In this document: piece by piece, positions 41,617 to 52,060 of the stretch | How the letters are laid out: each line of letters starts with the position of its first letter | Numbering within the stretch: the stretch's first letter is position 1 | Program-made: the position numbers and the translations under genes | Assembly: GCF_000313755.1 (NCBI RefSeq) | Contig: NZ_AMZB01000104.1 | Span: forward strand, 24,577 to 88,576 | DNA: 64,000 nt | Direction of reading: 5' to 3' | From: Pseudomonas nitroreducens TX1 | GTDB taxonomy: Bacteria; Pseudomonadota; Gammaproteobacteria; Pseudomonadales; Pseudomonadaceae | The notes under the pieces: generated by a model | Told to the model about the DNA's origin: nothing | Database searches by the model: none | Seen by the model: only the letters and a program-made list of their open reading frames with translations

Positions 41617-44115
41617 TCAGAACGACCCCTGCAGCGTCACCATGAAGTTGCGCGGCTCGCCATAGAAGTTGCCCCAGGAGACGGTGCCGACGCTCTGGTA
41701 GTACTTCTTGTCGAACAGGTTGTTGCCGTTGAGCGCCACCGTCCAGTGCTCGTCGATGCGATAGCCCACGCGGCCACTGTAGATGGCGTAGTCCGACTGC
41801 ACCGAGGTGACGTTGCCGCTGCGCACCGAGACGTCGCTCTGCGCCGTCACGCCCGTTCCCAGGCTCCAGCGGTCCAGGTCGCCGGCCAACTGATAGTCGG
41901 CCCAGGCGCGGAACAGGTGGCGCGGGAAGTAGGTGGTGGTGAAGCTCGGCTCCTGGGGATTGTCCTCGGCACTCTTGAGGTATTTGGTCTGGGTGTAGGT
42001 GTAGCCGGCCAGCAGCTGCAGGCGGTCGATGACCTCGCCGCTGACTTCCGCCTCGAAGCCCTGGGCGCGCACCTTGCCCACGTCGGTGTAGCAGTAGCCG
42101 TCGGATGAGCCGGCACAGACGGTGTCGTAGTTCGCTTCCGCGCGGTGTTCTTCCACCGTACGGAACAGGTTGAAGGCGGTGTTCAGGCGGCCATCCATCA
42201 GCTCGCCCTTGATGCCCAGCTCGTAGCTGGCGCCGGTCTTGGGCTGCAACGGGCTGCCGGACTCGTCGGTGTAGGTGCTCTGCGGCTGGAAGATATCCGC
42301 GTAGCTGGTGTAGACGGACCACTCGTCGTTGAGGTCGTAGATCAGCGCGGCGAACGGCGTGACCTGGCCGTTCTCCTGGCTGCGGTCGTGCTGCCAGTAG
42401 TCCCAGGACTGGGTGTAGGAGTCGCGGGTGTTGCGGTACCAGCTGACGCGCGAACCGAGGACGGCGGTCAAGGGCTCGGCCAGCTTCAGGCGCAAGGTGG
42501 CATAGGTGCCGAACTGGCGGGTATCCGAGTCGGTAGGCACCGGTCCGCCACGGTAGGAGTTGCGCGCGTAGAAATCATCCGCCGGCTCGGGAATGTGCGA
42601 GTCGGGATGGAACGGGTCCTGGGAGGTACCCAGCAGGCTGGTCATGTTGATCAGCGCATAGTGGTCGTGGGTCCTGGCACGGCTGGCGTTGGCGCCGACG
42701 GTCAGTTCGTGCTGCAGGCCGAAGGCCTCGAACCTGCCATCCAGGTAGGCATCGAAACCGTAGTCGGTCTGGTCGTAGTCGAACAGCCCGGAGTACACCG
42801 AGGAAGGCGCCGAGGTCGCGCCGGGCGTCACGCCACCAGGCGTCTCGGACAGCGCGTACTTGATGTCCTGGTCGTTGTGGGTCCAGACACCGGCGAACTT
42901 GAAGGCCCAGTCTTCGTTCAACTGCTGCGAGAGATCGGCGAACAGCGTAGTGCGCTCGCTCTCCCAGCTGTTCCACGACGCGCCCAGGCAGGTCGAGCGG
43001 CTGAGCTTCAGGTCCTTGCCGTTGCTGTAGCGCGGCAGGCCGTGCCAGCAAGGTGTGGCATCGAGCTTCTCGTAGGCGACGCCGAGGCCGAGGGTGGTAT
43101 CCGGAGTCAGGTCATAGTCCAGCGCGCCATAGAGAATCTGGTCGTTGCGCTTGCCTACGTCGTAGAAGTACTGGCGATCCTGCAGCGCCACCACCGTGCG
43201 GCCGCGCAGCGTGCCCGATTCGTTCAGCGGCCCGCCCACGTCCACCTGCCCGCGGTAGTTATCCCAGGAACCCGCCGAAAGCGACAGCTTGGTCTCCGGT
43301 ACGCTCTGGCCCCGCTTGCGCACGAAGTTGACGCCACCGGTGGAGCTGCCCGAGCCCTTGAGCATGCCCGCCGCGCCCTTGAGCACCTCGACCCGGTCAT
43401 AGAAGGCCATGTCGCCGGAAAAGCTGTTGGCCTGGACGTACTCGCCGCCGACGTCCAGCGGCACGCCGTCGTACTGGTACTGGCCCTGCATCATGAAGCC
43501 ACGGGAGTAGAAGTACTTGCCGCCCATGGGCGACTCGTAGACGGTGATGCCCGGCGTCTTCTCCATTGCCTGGTCGATGGTGGTGATGTTCTGGTCATCC
43601 AGGTAGCGGCGGGTCAGCACGGTCACCGACTGCGGCGTCTCGCGCAGGGAGTGTGCGCCCTTGCCGATGGTCACCGCCCGTGCGCCATAGGAGTTGCTGC
43701 CTTCGGTGGTGGGGTCCAGCCGCTGGCTGGAAACGGTGGTGGAGTCCATTTCCAGCACCGCCTCCGCGGGCGCGGGCACGAGGCCGTAACCGCCGTTCTC
43801 CAGGCGACGCACCGTCAGGCGGGTACCGGACAGGATGCGGGCAAAGCCATCCTCGATGCCGTACTCGCCATCCAGACCAGCGCTGCGCTTGCCTTGGGTC
43901 AGTCCCGCGTTCACCGAGATCGGGATGCCGGCACGCCGGCCGAACTCGCCGAGCACCTGGTCCAGCGGGCCGGCGGGAATTGCGTAGTGCTGGCTGCGGG
44001 TAGCGGTGGTTTCGGCCTGCACCGCCGCAGCGGGCAGCAGGGTGAGGGCGGAACAGGACAGCAGGGCGAAGCCGAGCGACTGGCGCAGGGCGCGGGCGAT
44101 GGGGTGAAGCGTCAT
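41617..44115 (-). CDS. TonB-dependent siderophore receptor with signalling domain
   Basis: This 832-residue outer-membrane receptor imports a ferric siderophore and signals its presence. It has a signal peptide ending near VQAETTA, an STN signalling domain (about 45-110, YAIPAGPLDQVLGEFGRRAGIPISV), a plug with QSVTVLTRRYLDDQNITTIDQAME and a barrel ending EPRNFMVTLQGSF. FhuE/FpvA-type features such as DIFQPQSTYTDESGSPLQPK occur. It is the third gene after a FecI-like sigma factor and a FecR-like regulator, so its STN domain should contact FecR. A Fur box lies in its own upstream gap. Confidence 0.9.
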   Translation of the reverse strand: MTLHPIARALRQSLGFALLSCSALTLLPAAAVQAETTATRSQHYAIPAGPLDQVLGEFGRRAGIPISVNAGLTQGKRSAGLDGEYGIEDGFARILSGTRLTVRRLENGGYGLVPAPAEAVLEMDSTTVSSQRLDPTTEGSNSYGARAVTIGKGAHSLRETPQSVTVLTRRYLDDQNITTIDQAMEKTPGITVYESPMGGKYFYSRGFMMQGQYQYDGVPLDVGGEYVQANSFSGDMAFYDRVEVLKGAAGMLKGSGSSTGGVNFVRKRGQSVPETKLSLSAGSWDNYRGQVDVGGPLNESGTLRGRTVVALQDRQYFYDVGKRNDQILYGALDYDLTPDTTLGLGVAYEKLDATPCWHGLPRYSNGKDLKLSRSTCLGASWNSWESERTTLFADLSQQLNEDWAFKFAGVWTHNDQDIKYALSETPGGVTPGATSAPSSVYSGLFDYDQTDYGFDAYLDGRFEAFGLQHELTVGANASRARTHDHYALINMTSLLGTSQDPFHPDSHIPEPADDFYARNSYRGGPVPTDSDTRQFGTYATLRLKLAEPLTAVLGSRVSWYRNTRDSYTQSWDYWQHDRSQENGQVTPFAALIYDLNDEWSVYTSYADIFQPQSTYTDESGSPLQPKTGASYELGIKGELMDGRLNTAFNLFRTVEEHRAEANYDTVCAGSSDGYCYTDVGKVRAQGFEAEVSGEVIDRLQLLAGYTYTQTKYLKSAEDNPQEPSFTTTYFPRHLFRAWADYQLAGDLDRWSLGTGVTAQSDVSVRSGNVTSVQSDYAIYSGRVGYRIDEHWTVALNGNNLFDKKYYQSVGTVSWGNFYGEPRNFMVTLQGSF

Positions 44116-44207
44116 GGGCAGAGGGTCCGTTTCTCGTGGCGGGCTCGCGGTGACGAGCAGGGATTTCTCCCTAGGCCAAGCGAGAAACGAAAACCTGCCG
44201 ACTTTTC

Positions 44208-44226
44208 GAGAATTATTTTCATTGGC
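44208..44226 (-). promoter_or_regulatory. Fur box / ECF-promoter region before the receptor gene
   Basis: GAGAATTATTTTCATTGGC, read on the plus strand, matches most positions of the Fur consensus (GAGAAT-NATT-NTCATT type). On the minus strand the overlapping GAAAAT could be the -35 of a FecI-type sigma promoter with GTCGG further on. The receptor thus may have its own iron- and sigma-controlled promoter. Confidence 0.55.
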
Positions 44227-44247
44227 CCGTTTGTGGCGCTCGATGCC

Positions 44248-45243
44248 TCAACGCGGAACCACCGTCACCCAGTAGCGCGTGCGGCGCTGGACCGTCACCG
44301 GCAGGCTGTCCTGCAACATCGCCAGCACCTGGTCGGTGTCGCCCAGCGGGTAGGAACCGCTCAGGCGAATCTCCGCGACCGCCGGATCGCAGCGCAGCAG
44401 GCCGGGACGATAGCGGTCCAGTTCGGCGAGGAAATCCGCAAGGCGCATGCGCTCGGCCACCAGGTAGCCGTCGACCCAGGCGCCGTCGCTGGCCTCGAGC
44501 ACCTGCGGCGCGGCGACGCCCGTCGCACCGATATGCGCCTGCCACCCCGCCTCGACCACCCGCCCCTCGCCGCCCGTCATCGCGCGGGCGGCGACGAGCC
44601 CCTGGCTGACCGCGAGCAAGGTGCCACGCCTGTCGTTCTCGCGGCGCACACGGAAGCGCGTACCCATCGGCTGCAGGATGGCGTCCTCGCTGATGACCCG
44701 CAATGGTCGTCCCGCCGCATCGCGCGCCGTGAGAATCTCGATTTCGCCGTAGCGCAGGCGCAGTTCCCGGGCGCTGTCGGTGTAACGCAGGTCCACCGCC
44801 GTGGCGGTGTTGAGCCACAGCCGGGTGCCGTCGGGAAGCACCTGCTGCGAGCGCTCGCCGGTGCTCGTGCGGTAGTCCGCCAGGGCACCCTGCACCCACG
44901 GAGTGTCACGGCCCTGCCAGGCCAGGCCGCCGAGCAGACCGAAGCTGACCAGCACCTTGAGCGCCTTGCGCCGGTCCATCTCGCTGTAATGGCGGCGCCC
45001 GGCCAGCTGCCGCGCCAACGGGTCGGCCAGCCGGCCGGCGTGGCGCTGCAGGTCGAGCGGGATACGGCTCAGTCGCTGCCAGGCGCGCTCATGCTCGCTG
45101 TCGGCCTCGCGCCAGGTCCGCAACTGGCGCTGCTCGGCGTCGCTCATGCAGCCCGACTGGGCCAGGGTGAACCAGGCGATCGCCTGGTCGCGGATGTCCG
45201 TCGGGATCGGGCGGCCATCACCGTCGCGGGACAGGGCGCTCAT
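44248..45243 (-). CDS. FecR-like anti-sigma regulator
   Basis: The 331-residue inner-membrane regulator has a cytoplasmic DUF4880 N-terminus (IRDQAIAWFTLAQSGCMSDAEQRQLRTWREADSEHERAWQRLSRI), one membrane helix (about 92-108, ALKVLVSFGLLGGLAW), and a periplasmic FecR domain (about 125-240, RSQQVLPDGTRLWLNTATAVDLRY). The C-terminal domain (about 250-331) contacts the receptor's STN domain. It transmits the siderophore signal to the sigma factor encoded just upstream, with whose gene it overlaps by four bases (ATGA). Confidence 0.9.
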   Translation of the reverse strand: MSALSRDGDGRPIPTDIRDQAIAWFTLAQSGCMSDAEQRQLRTWREADSEHERAWQRLSRIPLDLQRHAGRLADPLARQLAGRRHYSEMDRRKALKVLVSFGLLGGLAWQGRDTPWVQGALADYRTSTGERSQQVLPDGTRLWLNTATAVDLRYTDSARELRLRYGEIEILTARDAAGRPLRVISEDAILQPMGTRFRVRRENDRRGTLLAVSQGLVAARAMTGGEGRVVEAGWQAHIGATGVAAPQVLEASDGAWVDGYLVAERMRLADFLAELDRYRPGLLRCDPAVAEIRLSGSYPLGDTDQVLAMLQDSLPVTVQRRTRYWVTVVPR

Positions 45244-45749
45244 TCGAAGCGGCTCGCGTAGCAGGCGGCGAAGGCCTTGCCCATCGCCTTCTGCACCTGG
45301 TTGACGCTCAGTCCCAGGTGCAGGGCTATCTGCGGGTAGGTCAGGCCGTCCAGCTGCGACAGCAGGAATATCTCCCGCACCTGCGGGGCAAGGCCGTGCA
45401 GCAGTTGGTCGATCTCCACCAGCGTCTCGATCAGCAGCAGGCGCTCTTCCTCGGAGGGCGCCACGGCTTCGGGGCGCGCGGCCAGTGCTTCCAGGTAGGC
45501 GCGTTCCACCGCCTGGCGCCGCCAGCGGTTGATCAGCAGGCTGTTGGCGATGGTCGCGAGGTAGGCCAGCGGCTGGCGCAGGTCGGCCAGGGAACTGCGG
45601 GAGTGCATCACCCGCACGAAGGTGTCCTGGGCCAGGTCCTCGGCGTCCCCGTGCTCGCCCAGGCGGCGGCGCAGCCAGCCCTTCAGCCAGCCGTGATGGG
45701 CAATGTAAAGCCGCTCAACATCCCTTTCGAATGCCCGTTCGCTGTCCAT
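45240..45749 (-). CDS. FecI-like ECF sigma factor
   Basis: The 169-residue protein has sigma region 2 (about 8-75, VERLYIAHHGWLKGWLRRRLGEHGDAEDLAQDTFVRVMHS) and region 4 (about 105-160, LAPQVREIFLLSQLDGLTYPQIALHLGLSVNQVQKAMGKAF), the pattern of iron-starvation ECF sigma factors. It should direct transcription of the TonB receptor gene downstream. It overlaps fecR-like by four bases and has a clear Fur box just upstream, so iron represses the set. Confidence 0.92.
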   Translation of the reverse strand: MDSERAFERDVERLYIAHHGWLKGWLRRRLGEHGDAEDLAQDTFVRVMHSRSSLADLRQPLAYLATIANSLLINRWRRQAVERAYLEALAARPEAVAPSEEERLLLIETLVEIDQLLHGLAPQVREIFLLSQLDGLTYPQIALHLGLSVNQVQKAMGKAFAACYASRFE

Positions 45750-45770
45750 GGACTTCCAGTTTTGTTAAAC

Positions 45771-45789
45771 ATGATAATCGTTCTCAACA
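45771..45789 (-). promoter_or_regulatory. Fur box of the ECF sigma/FecR operon
   Basis: ATGATAATCGTTCTCAACA lies about 25 bp upstream of the sigma-factor start. Its complement TGAGAACGATTATCAT matches the Pseudomonas Fur-box form TGAGAATGATTATCAT at all but one position. Confidence 0.75.
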
Positions 45790-45871
45790 ATACTGGATTA
45801 CCCCGGTTCTGCGCAATCGAGGCGAACGACCGGCCCAGGGCGCCGCGAACTGCGGCGCCCTGGGGCTCCGG

Positions 45872-46616
<745 letters not shown>

Positions 46617-46916
46617 GGCAGTCACCTCGTGGCGGTTGAAGGTGACTTCACCTTAAGCGGCCGCTGCTAACGGGAAGCTGAGGCTGGGATGACGATTCGG
46701 TTATCGAGTTCGGAGGCGGCACAAAGAGGTTTCCACCACTCATCCGTGCAATTTCCCATAGGTGAACTCTCGGCATCTGACAACTGTCTGTGTGCTGTCG
46801 GCCCACCGGGTGGGATTCATGGCCATTGGCCACCCGGACAATTCCGAATAAGTCACCCGGCCGACGTTTTCGCTCCCGCAAGGCGGGTTTCGTTCCAAGT
46901 CATGTGAAGATTGCCC
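46617..46916. other. 300-base gap between divergent DUF2790 and SH3-domain genes
   Basis: The gap holds the inverted repeat AAGGTGACTTCACCTT (46639-46654), presumably regulating the minus-strand DUF2790 gene, and otherwise ordinary promoter-like sequence for the plus-strand gene. No RNA gene, terminator or further open frame with a ribosome-binding site is seen. Confidence 0.5.
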
Positions 46917-47585
46917 ATGTCCCTATCGCGTCGCCTCCCCGCACGAATTTCTTCCCTGCAGACCCGCGCCCTCGGTGCCTGTCTGTTCGTCGGCCTGCTG
47001 GCCACCGGCGCCCCGGCCCAGGCCGAGGAGCCCGCCAGCAACGCGCGCTGGGTGAACGACAGTCTGAGCACCTACGTGCGCAGCGGCCCGACCGATGGCT
47101 ACCGCATCGTCGGCACCCTCACCTCCGGGCAGAAGGTCCAGCTGGTCAGCACCTCCGGCGACTACAGCCAGGTGCGCAGCGACAGCGGCAACACCGTGTG
47201 GATCGCCAGCAAGGACCTGCAGGACAAGCCCGGCCAGGCCGAGCGCCTGCCCGCGCTGGAGCAGAAGGTCACCGAGCTGACCACCCAGCTGCAGACCATC
47301 GACGATTCCTGGAAGAACCGCGTGCAGGGCATGCAGGAGACCCTGGATGCGCGCAAGAAGCTCATCGATGAACTACAGGCCGCGCGCAGCGCGCTGGACG
47401 CGGAGCTGAGCCAGGCGCGCTCGCAGCTGCGCGACGCCCAGGCACAGCTGGGCGACGAGAACAAGCAGGTGCTGATGCGCTACATGGCCTATGGCGGCAG
47501 CATCGCTGGCGCCGGCCTGCTCGCCGGACTGATCCTGCCGACCATGTTGCGTGTGCGCCGCAAGCGCAGCACCGAGTGGGTCTGA
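46917..47585 (+). CDS. SH3-domain protein of the YgiM type
   Basis: The 222-residue protein has a signal peptide (about 1-37, ending APAQAEE), a bacterial SH3 domain (about 40-100, ARWVNDSLSTYVRSGPTDGYRIVGTLTSGQKVQLVSTSGDYSQVRS), a coiled coil (about 105-185), and a C-terminal membrane helix (about 195-213, GGSIAGAGLLAGLILPTML) with a basic tail. This is the layout of the TIGR04211/YgiM envelope protein. It is probably a periplasm-facing anchored protein. ATG 46917 is preferred over TTG 46911. Confidence 0.85.
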   Translation: MSLSRRLPARISSLQTRALGACLFVGLLATGAPAQAEEPASNARWVNDSLSTYVRSGPTDGYRIVGTLTSGQKVQLVSTSGDYSQVRSDSGNTVWIASKDLQDKPGQAERLPALEQKVTELTTQLQTIDDSWKNRVQGMQETLDARKKLIDELQAARSALDAELSQARSQLRDAQAQLGDENKQVLMRYMAYGGSIAGAGLLAGLILPTMLRVRRKRSTEWV

Positions 47586-47622
47586 CGCGTCACACACGAG
47601 ACTCGGCGCAACGCCCCACCCG

Positions 47623-47685
47623 CTCGCGGACAAAGTCCGCTCCTACGCCTGAATCCGCTTTACGTAGGAGCGGACTCCGTCCGAG
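47623..47685. repeat. Paired REP-like element, GGAGCGGACTCCGTC type
   Basis: An inverted left arm CTCGCGGACAAAGTCCGCTC (47623) and right arm CGTAGGAGCGGACTCCGTCC (47663) face each other across 15 bases. It lies between the SH3-domain gene and the end of panB. Confidence 0.75.
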
Positions 47686-47708
47686 ATGGCCCCGCCGCCA
47701 TTCCAACC

Positions 47709-48536
47709 TCACCGAGGCGATTCCATCCCGAAACAATGCCGCGCCTGCGGGAACCGGCGTTCGCGCACTTCGCTGGCAAAGCGTCCGGCCGCCGCGCCGA
47801 TCAGCTCGTCCAACCGCACGTACTGCTCGGCGAATCGCGGGATCTGCTCGCCGGAAAGCCCGAGCATGTCCTCGGTCACCAGCACCTGCCCGGCGCAGGC
47901 GGGTGAAGCGCCGATGCCGATCACCGGGATCTCCAGCCGCTCGCAGACCTGGCGCGCCACCGGCTCCAGCACGCCTTCGAGCACCACGCTGAACGCCCCG
48001 GCGGCAGCGATGGCATCCGCGTCGCGCAGTACCCGCGCAACGCCGGCTTCCTCCTTGCCTTGTACCTTGAAGCCACCGAGGGCATTGACCTTCTGCGGCA
48101 TCAGGCCGATATGCGCCATCACCGGTATACCGCGCTCCACCAGGAAGGCGATGGTCTCGGCCATCTCCGCGCCACCCTCCAGCTTCACTGCCTGCGCGCC
48201 GCTTTCGGCGAGCACCCGCGCGGCGGCGAAGAAGGCCTGCTGCGGCGAGGCCTGGTAGCTGGCAAAGGGCAGGTCCACCACCACGCAGGCCCGTTGCGAG
48301 CCGCGGACCACTGCAGCGCCGTGGGCGATCATGGTGTCCAGGCTGACAGCCAGGGTGTGCGGCATGCCGTAGAGCACCATGCCCAGCGAATCCCCGACCA
48401 GCAGCACATCGACGTGCGGGTCGAGCAGGCGCGCCATGGGCGTCGAATAGGCAGTCAGTACGACCAGACTGCCGGGTTCGCGACGTTGGCGGATGTCCAG
48501 GATGGACAGGCGTTGTTGCGGGCGATGGCTGCTCAT
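47709..48536 (-). CDS. panB: 3-methyl-2-oxobutanoate hydroxymethyltransferase
   Basis: The 275-residue TIM-barrel enzyme transfers a hydroxymethyl group from methylene-tetrahydrofolate to ketoisovalerate, the first step toward pantothenate. Mg-binding residues are in [13 protein letters not shown] and [10 protein letters not shown], and the catalytic glutamate region is VKLEGGAEM and later AFSVVLEGV. The length fits PanB. No panC gene is adjacent, unlike the usual panBC operon, so this may be a second panB copy; the partner genes must be elsewhere. It is divergent from the AraC gene at 48622, about 85 bp away. Confidence 0.9.
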   Translation of the reverse strand: MSSHRPQQRLSILDIRQRREPGSLVVLTAYSTPMARLLDPHVDVLLVGDSLGMVLYGMPHTLAVSLDTMIAHGAAVVRGSQRACVVVDLPFASYQASPQQAFFAAARVLAESGAQAVKLEGGAEMAETIAFLVERGIPVMAHIGLMPQKVNALGGFKVQGKEEAGVARVLRDADAIAAAGAFSVVLEGVLEPVARQVCERLEIPVIGIGASPACAGQVLVTEDMLGLSGEQIPRFAEQYVRLDELIGAAAGRFASEVRERRFPQARHCFGMESPR

Positions 48537-48621
48537 GGCGTTCTCCACGGATGGCTGATATTGGCCGGGGAAGACGCTACCATCGGCCCTCCATGACCCA
48601 CTTCCGACAGTGAGACACGCT

Positions 48622-49431
48622 ATGCCGTCAGCGGGACAGGATTCTCTGGCGCTTCCCGGCTTCACCTCGCTGCCCCGTCCCGTGTGGCTGCGCGCCTTTG
48701 ACATGCCCGCCGGCCACCGGGTGGAGCCCCATTCCCATCCCTGGGGCCAACTGATGTATGCCGCCAGCGGCGTGCTCGAGGCGACGACCGAGGAGTACGC
48801 CTGCGTGATTCCGCCCCGCCGTGCGATGTGGTTGCCGGCTGGCGTGCGGCATAGCGCGCGGGCGCGCACGCTGGTGGTACACCGCAGCTTCTACCTGGCG
48901 CCGGAGCTGGCCGTCGGCCTGGGCCCGTGCCGCGTGCTGGAAATCTCGCCGCTGCTGGACAACCTCATCCAGCGCGCCAGCGAGTTTTCCCGCGACTACC
49001 CCGACGAGGGGCCGGAAGCCCGGCTCATGCAGGTGCTGGTGGACGAGCTGCATAGCGCGCCGGACTCCGGCCTGGCCCTGCCGCTACCCCGCGATGCCCG
49101 TCTGCGGCGCGTCACCGATCACCTGCAGGAGCACCCCGGCGAGCGCCTGGGGATCGAGGATTGGGCGCAGCGCGTCGGCGCCTCGCGGCGGACCCTGGCG
49201 CGGTTGTTCCGCGACGAAACCGGGCTGTCGTTCCGCGAATGGCGTGAACGCGTACGCCTGCTGGCCGCACTGCCAAGGCTGGAGCGCGGCGAGTCGGTGA
49301 CACTGATCGCCGGCGAGCTGGGTTATGAATCCACCTCGGCGTTCATCGAGTTGTTCCAGCGCCAGCTGCACACCTCGCCCGGCGCACTGGCGCGGCAGAT
49401 GCGGGCAGGGAGCCATTGCGGTCCAACTTGA
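48622..49431 (+). CDS. AraC-family transcriptional regulator
   Basis: The 269-residue regulator has an N-terminal cupin domain (about 20-110, [31 protein letters not shown]) and a C-terminal pair of HTH motifs (about 165-260, [45 protein letters not shown] and [25 protein letters not shown]). This layout is typical of small-molecule-responsive AraC regulators. GTG 48610 is an alternative start. It is divergent from panB and 95 bp upstream of metE; either could be its target, but nothing in the sequence decides. Confidence 0.85.
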   Translation: MPSAGQDSLALPGFTSLPRPVWLRAFDMPAGHRVEPHSHPWGQLMYAASGVLEATTEEYACVIPPRRAMWLPAGVRHSARARTLVVHRSFYLAPELAVGLGPCRVLEISPLLDNLIQRASEFSRDYPDEGPEARLMQVLVDELHSAPDSGLALPLPRDARLRRVTDHLQEHPGERLGIEDWAQRVGASRRTLARLFRDETGLSFREWRERVRLLAALPRLERGESVTLIAGELGYESTSAFIELFQRQLHTSPGALARQMRAGSHCGPT

Positions 49432-49440
49432 GAATTTCTT

Positions 49441-49459
49441 ATGTTCATCGCGAGAACAT
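49441..49459 (+). promoter_or_regulatory. Inverted repeat upstream of metE
   Basis: ATGTTC, seven bases, GAACAT form a perfect interrupted dyad starting 86 bases before the metE start. Position suggests a regulatory site, perhaps for a LysR-type regulator such as MetR; the MetR consensus TGAA-N5-TTCA is not an exact match. Confidence 0.35.
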
Positions 49460-49526
49460 TGAGTTTGTCTCATGAATGGGCCGCCAGGAGAATCTCGCCA
49501 TTCACTGATTCACTGGAGAGATTCAC

Positions 49527-51824
49527 ATGGCACTGGCACACAACCTCGGCTTTCCCCGCATCGGCCGCGACCGCGAGCTGAAGAAAGCCCAGGAGGCCTT
49601 CTGGAAGGGCGAGCTGGACGAAGCCGGCCTGCGCGCCGTCGGCCGCGAACTGCGTGCCGCCCATTGGCAGGTGCAGAAGAACGCCGGCATCGAGTTGCTG
49701 CCGGTGGGCGACTTTGCCTGGTACGACCAGGTGCTGACCCACTCGCTGACCTTCGGCGTCATTCCGGAACGCTTCCGCACCCATGGCGAGGCGAAGCCAA
49801 CCCTGCAGACCCTGTTCGCCATGGCGCGCGGCGTCAGTGCGGGTTGCTGCGGCGCTCACGCCCAGGAGATGACCAAGTGGTTCGACACCAACTACCACTA
49901 CCTCGTCCCCGAGTTCAGCGCTGACCAGCAGTTCGAGCTGAGCTGGGAGCAACTGTTCGAGGAAGTGGAAGAGGCGCGCGCGCTGGGTCACGCGGTAAAA
50001 CCGGTGGTGATCGGCCCGCTGACGTACCTCTGGCTGGGCAAGACCAAGGGCAACGACTTCGACAAGCTCGACCTCGTGGAACGCCTGCTGCCGTTATACG
50101 GCCAGATATTCCGCCGCTTCGCCGCGCAGGGTGTGGAGTGGGTGCAGATCGACGAGCCGATCCTTGCCCTCGACCTGCCCCAGGACTGGAAGAACGCCTT
50201 CGAGCGCACCTACAACCTGCTGCAGAGCGAGCCGCTGAAGAAGCTGGTGGCCACCTATTTCGGCGGCCTCGATGACAACCTGGGCCTTGCCGCCGGCCTG
50301 CCGGTGGACGGCCTGCACCTCGATCTGGTGCGCGCGCCGGAGCAGTTCCCGACCATCCTCGACCGCCTGCCGGCCTACAAGATTCTCTCCCTCGGCGTGG
50401 TCAACGGCCGCAACGTCTGGCGCTGCGACCTGGAGAAGAGCCTGGAAGTGCTGCGCCACGCCCATGACCGCGTGGGGGATCGTCTGTGGGTCGCGCCGTC
50501 CTGCTCGCTGCTGCACAGCCCGGTGGACCTGGAGCGCGAGGACCAGTTGGATGCCGAGTTGAAAAGCTGGCTCGCGTTCGCCGTGCAGAAGTGCGCCGAA
50601 GTAGCCCTGCTCACCCGCGCCGTCAACCAGCCCGAAGCCCCGGAAGTCCTGGCCGCCCTGGAGCGCAGCCGCGCCGTGCAGACCAGCCGCGCCGCCTCGC
50701 CGCGTATTCACAAACCGGAGGTGAAAGCCCGCCTGGCCGCCGTCAAGGCGCAGGACAGCCAGCGACATTCGCCCTTTGCCGCACGTATTGTCAAACAGCG
50801 CGCCGGCCTGAACCTGCCGGACTTCCCCACCACCACCATCGGCTCCTTCCCGCAGACCTCCGCCATCCGTCTCGCACGGCAGGCGTTCAAGCAGGGCAAG
50901 CTCAACGTCGCTGATTACACCGAGGCCATGCACAGCGAAATCCGCCACGCCGTGAAGATCCAGGAGCATCTGGGCCTGGACGTACTGGTGCACGGCGAGG
51001 CCGAGCGCAACGACATGGTGGAGTACTTCGCCGAGCAGCTCGATGGCTACCTCTTCACCCGATTTGGCTGGGTGCAAAGCTATGGCTCGCGCTGTGTGAA
51101 GCCAGCGGTGATCTTTGGCGACCTGAGCCGTCCGCAACCGATGACCGTGAACTGGATCAGGTACGCCCAGAGCCTTACCGCGAAGGTGATGAAGGGCATG
51201 CTGACCGGCCCGGTGACCATGCTGATGTGGTCCTTCCCGCGCGAGGACGTCTCCCGCGAGGTGCAGGCACGCCAACTGGCCCTGGCGATCCGCGACGAAG
51301 TGGTGGACCTGGAAGCCGCCGGCATCCGCATCGTGCAGATCGACGAAGCCGCCTTCCGCGAGGGCCTGCCGCTGCGCCGCAGCGACTGGGGCCGCTACCT
51401 GGACTGGGCCACCGAGGCCTTCCGCCTGTGCGCCTCCGGCGTGCGCGACGAAACCCAGATTCATACCCACATGTGCTACAGCGAGTTCAACGACGTGATC
51501 GAATCCATCGCTGCGATGGACGCCGACGTCATCACCATCGAGACCTCGCGCTCGGACATGGAGTTGCTGGAGGCCTTCGAGAAGTTCGAGTACCCCAACG
51601 AGATCGGCCCGGGCGTCTATGACATCCACTCGCCGCGTGTGCCGGGCAAGGACGAGATGGTCAAGCTGCTGCGCAAGGCGGCGCAACGCATTCCCGCCGA
51701 GCGCCTGTGGGTCAACCCTGACTGTGGCTTGAAAACCCGCGCCTGGCCGGAGACCGAAGCAGCGCTGATAAACATGGTCGCGGCCGCCCGCGAGCTGCGC
51801 AAGGATGCGGCGTTGCTGGGCTGA
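49527..51824 (+). CDS. metE: Cobalamin-independent methionine synthase
   Basis: The 765-residue enzyme transfers a methyl group from 5-methyltetrahydropteroyl-triglutamate to homocysteine without vitamin B12. It has two barrels: the N-terminal half begins [20 protein letters not shown], and the C-terminal catalytic half begins near [16 protein letters not shown]. Zinc ligands are visible in [13 protein letters not shown] (His, Cys), [12 protein letters not shown] (Glu) and [11 protein letters not shown] (Cys). No cobalamin riboswitch is seen upstream. It is followed, after a repeat, by cobF, a B12-synthesis gene. Confidence 0.95.
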   Translation: MALAHNLGFPRIGRDRELKKAQEAFWKGELDEAGLRAVGRELRAAHWQVQKNAGIELLPVGDFAWYDQVLTHSLTFGVIPERFRTHGEAKPTLQTLFAMARGVSAGCCGAHAQEMTKWFDTNYHYLVPEFSADQQFELSWEQLFEEVEEARALGHAVKPVVIGPLTYLWLGKTKGNDFDKLDLVERLLPLYGQIFRRFAAQGVEWVQIDEPILALDLPQDWKNAFERTYNLLQSEPLKKLVATYFGGLDDNLGLAAGLPVDGLHLDLVRAPEQFPTILDRLPAYKILSLGVVNGRNVWRCDLEKSLEVLRHAHDRVGDRLWVAPSCSLLHSPVDLEREDQLDAELKSWLAFAVQKCAEVALLTRAVNQPEAPEVLAALERSRAVQTSRAASPRIHKPEVKARLAAVKAQDSQRHSPFAARIVKQRAGLNLPDFPTTTIGSFPQTSAIRLARQAFKQGKLNVADYTEAMHSEIRHAVKIQEHLGLDVLVHGEAERNDMVEYFAEQLDGYLFTRFGWVQSYGSRCVKPAVIFGDLSRPQPMTVNWIRYAQSLTAKVMKGMLTGPVTMLMWSFPREDVSREVQARQLALAIRDEVVDLEAAGIRIVQIDEAAFREGLPLRRSDWGRYLDWATEAFRLCASGVRDETQIHTHMCYSEFNDVIESIAAMDADVITIETSRSDMELLEAFEKFEYPNEIGPGVYDIHSPRVPGKDEMVKLLRKAAQRIPAERLWVNPDCGLKTRAWPETEAALINMVAAARELRKDAALLG

Positions 51825-51882
51825 CCGGCGGGTTACGCCGCGCCGAAGATCTGCGATGAAAACCTCGCTGCGGCGATGAAAA

Positions 51883-51947
51883 ATCGCGGACGGAGGCCGC
51901 TCCTGCGAATCCGATTTCGCGCGTAGGAGCGGACGCCGTCCGCGATC
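51883..51947. repeat. Paired REP-like element between metE and cobF
   Basis: ATCGCGGACGGAGGCCGCTC (51883) and its inverted partner CGTAGGAGCGGACGCCGTCC (51922), extending to GCGATCG, form a doublet like that at 47623-47685. Confidence 0.75.
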
Positions 51948-52060
51948 GGTCTCAGCCCGCAGCGGACCAATCTCCCGCAACGGCGCATCGATCCGGCAGA
52001 TGAGCATGTCGCCGCACAGGCGTAGTCTTGAAGCCCAACGAACCGGATGCAGGACCAGAC

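Noticed and set aside
42145..45261. Open frame of 1038 codons antisense to receptor, fecR-like and part of the sigma gene
   Set aside because: It spans three well-defined genes on the other strand and encodes a His/Val/Gln-rich composition typical of antisense frames.
49432..49526. Cobalamin or SAM riboswitch before metE
   Set aside because: The gap is only 95 bases, lacks the conserved B12-box and SAM-box sequences, and shows only a short dyad.
50094..52007. Open frame of 637 codons antisense to metE
   Set aside because: metE is complete and conserved on the plus strand; the opposite frame has no recognisable domain.
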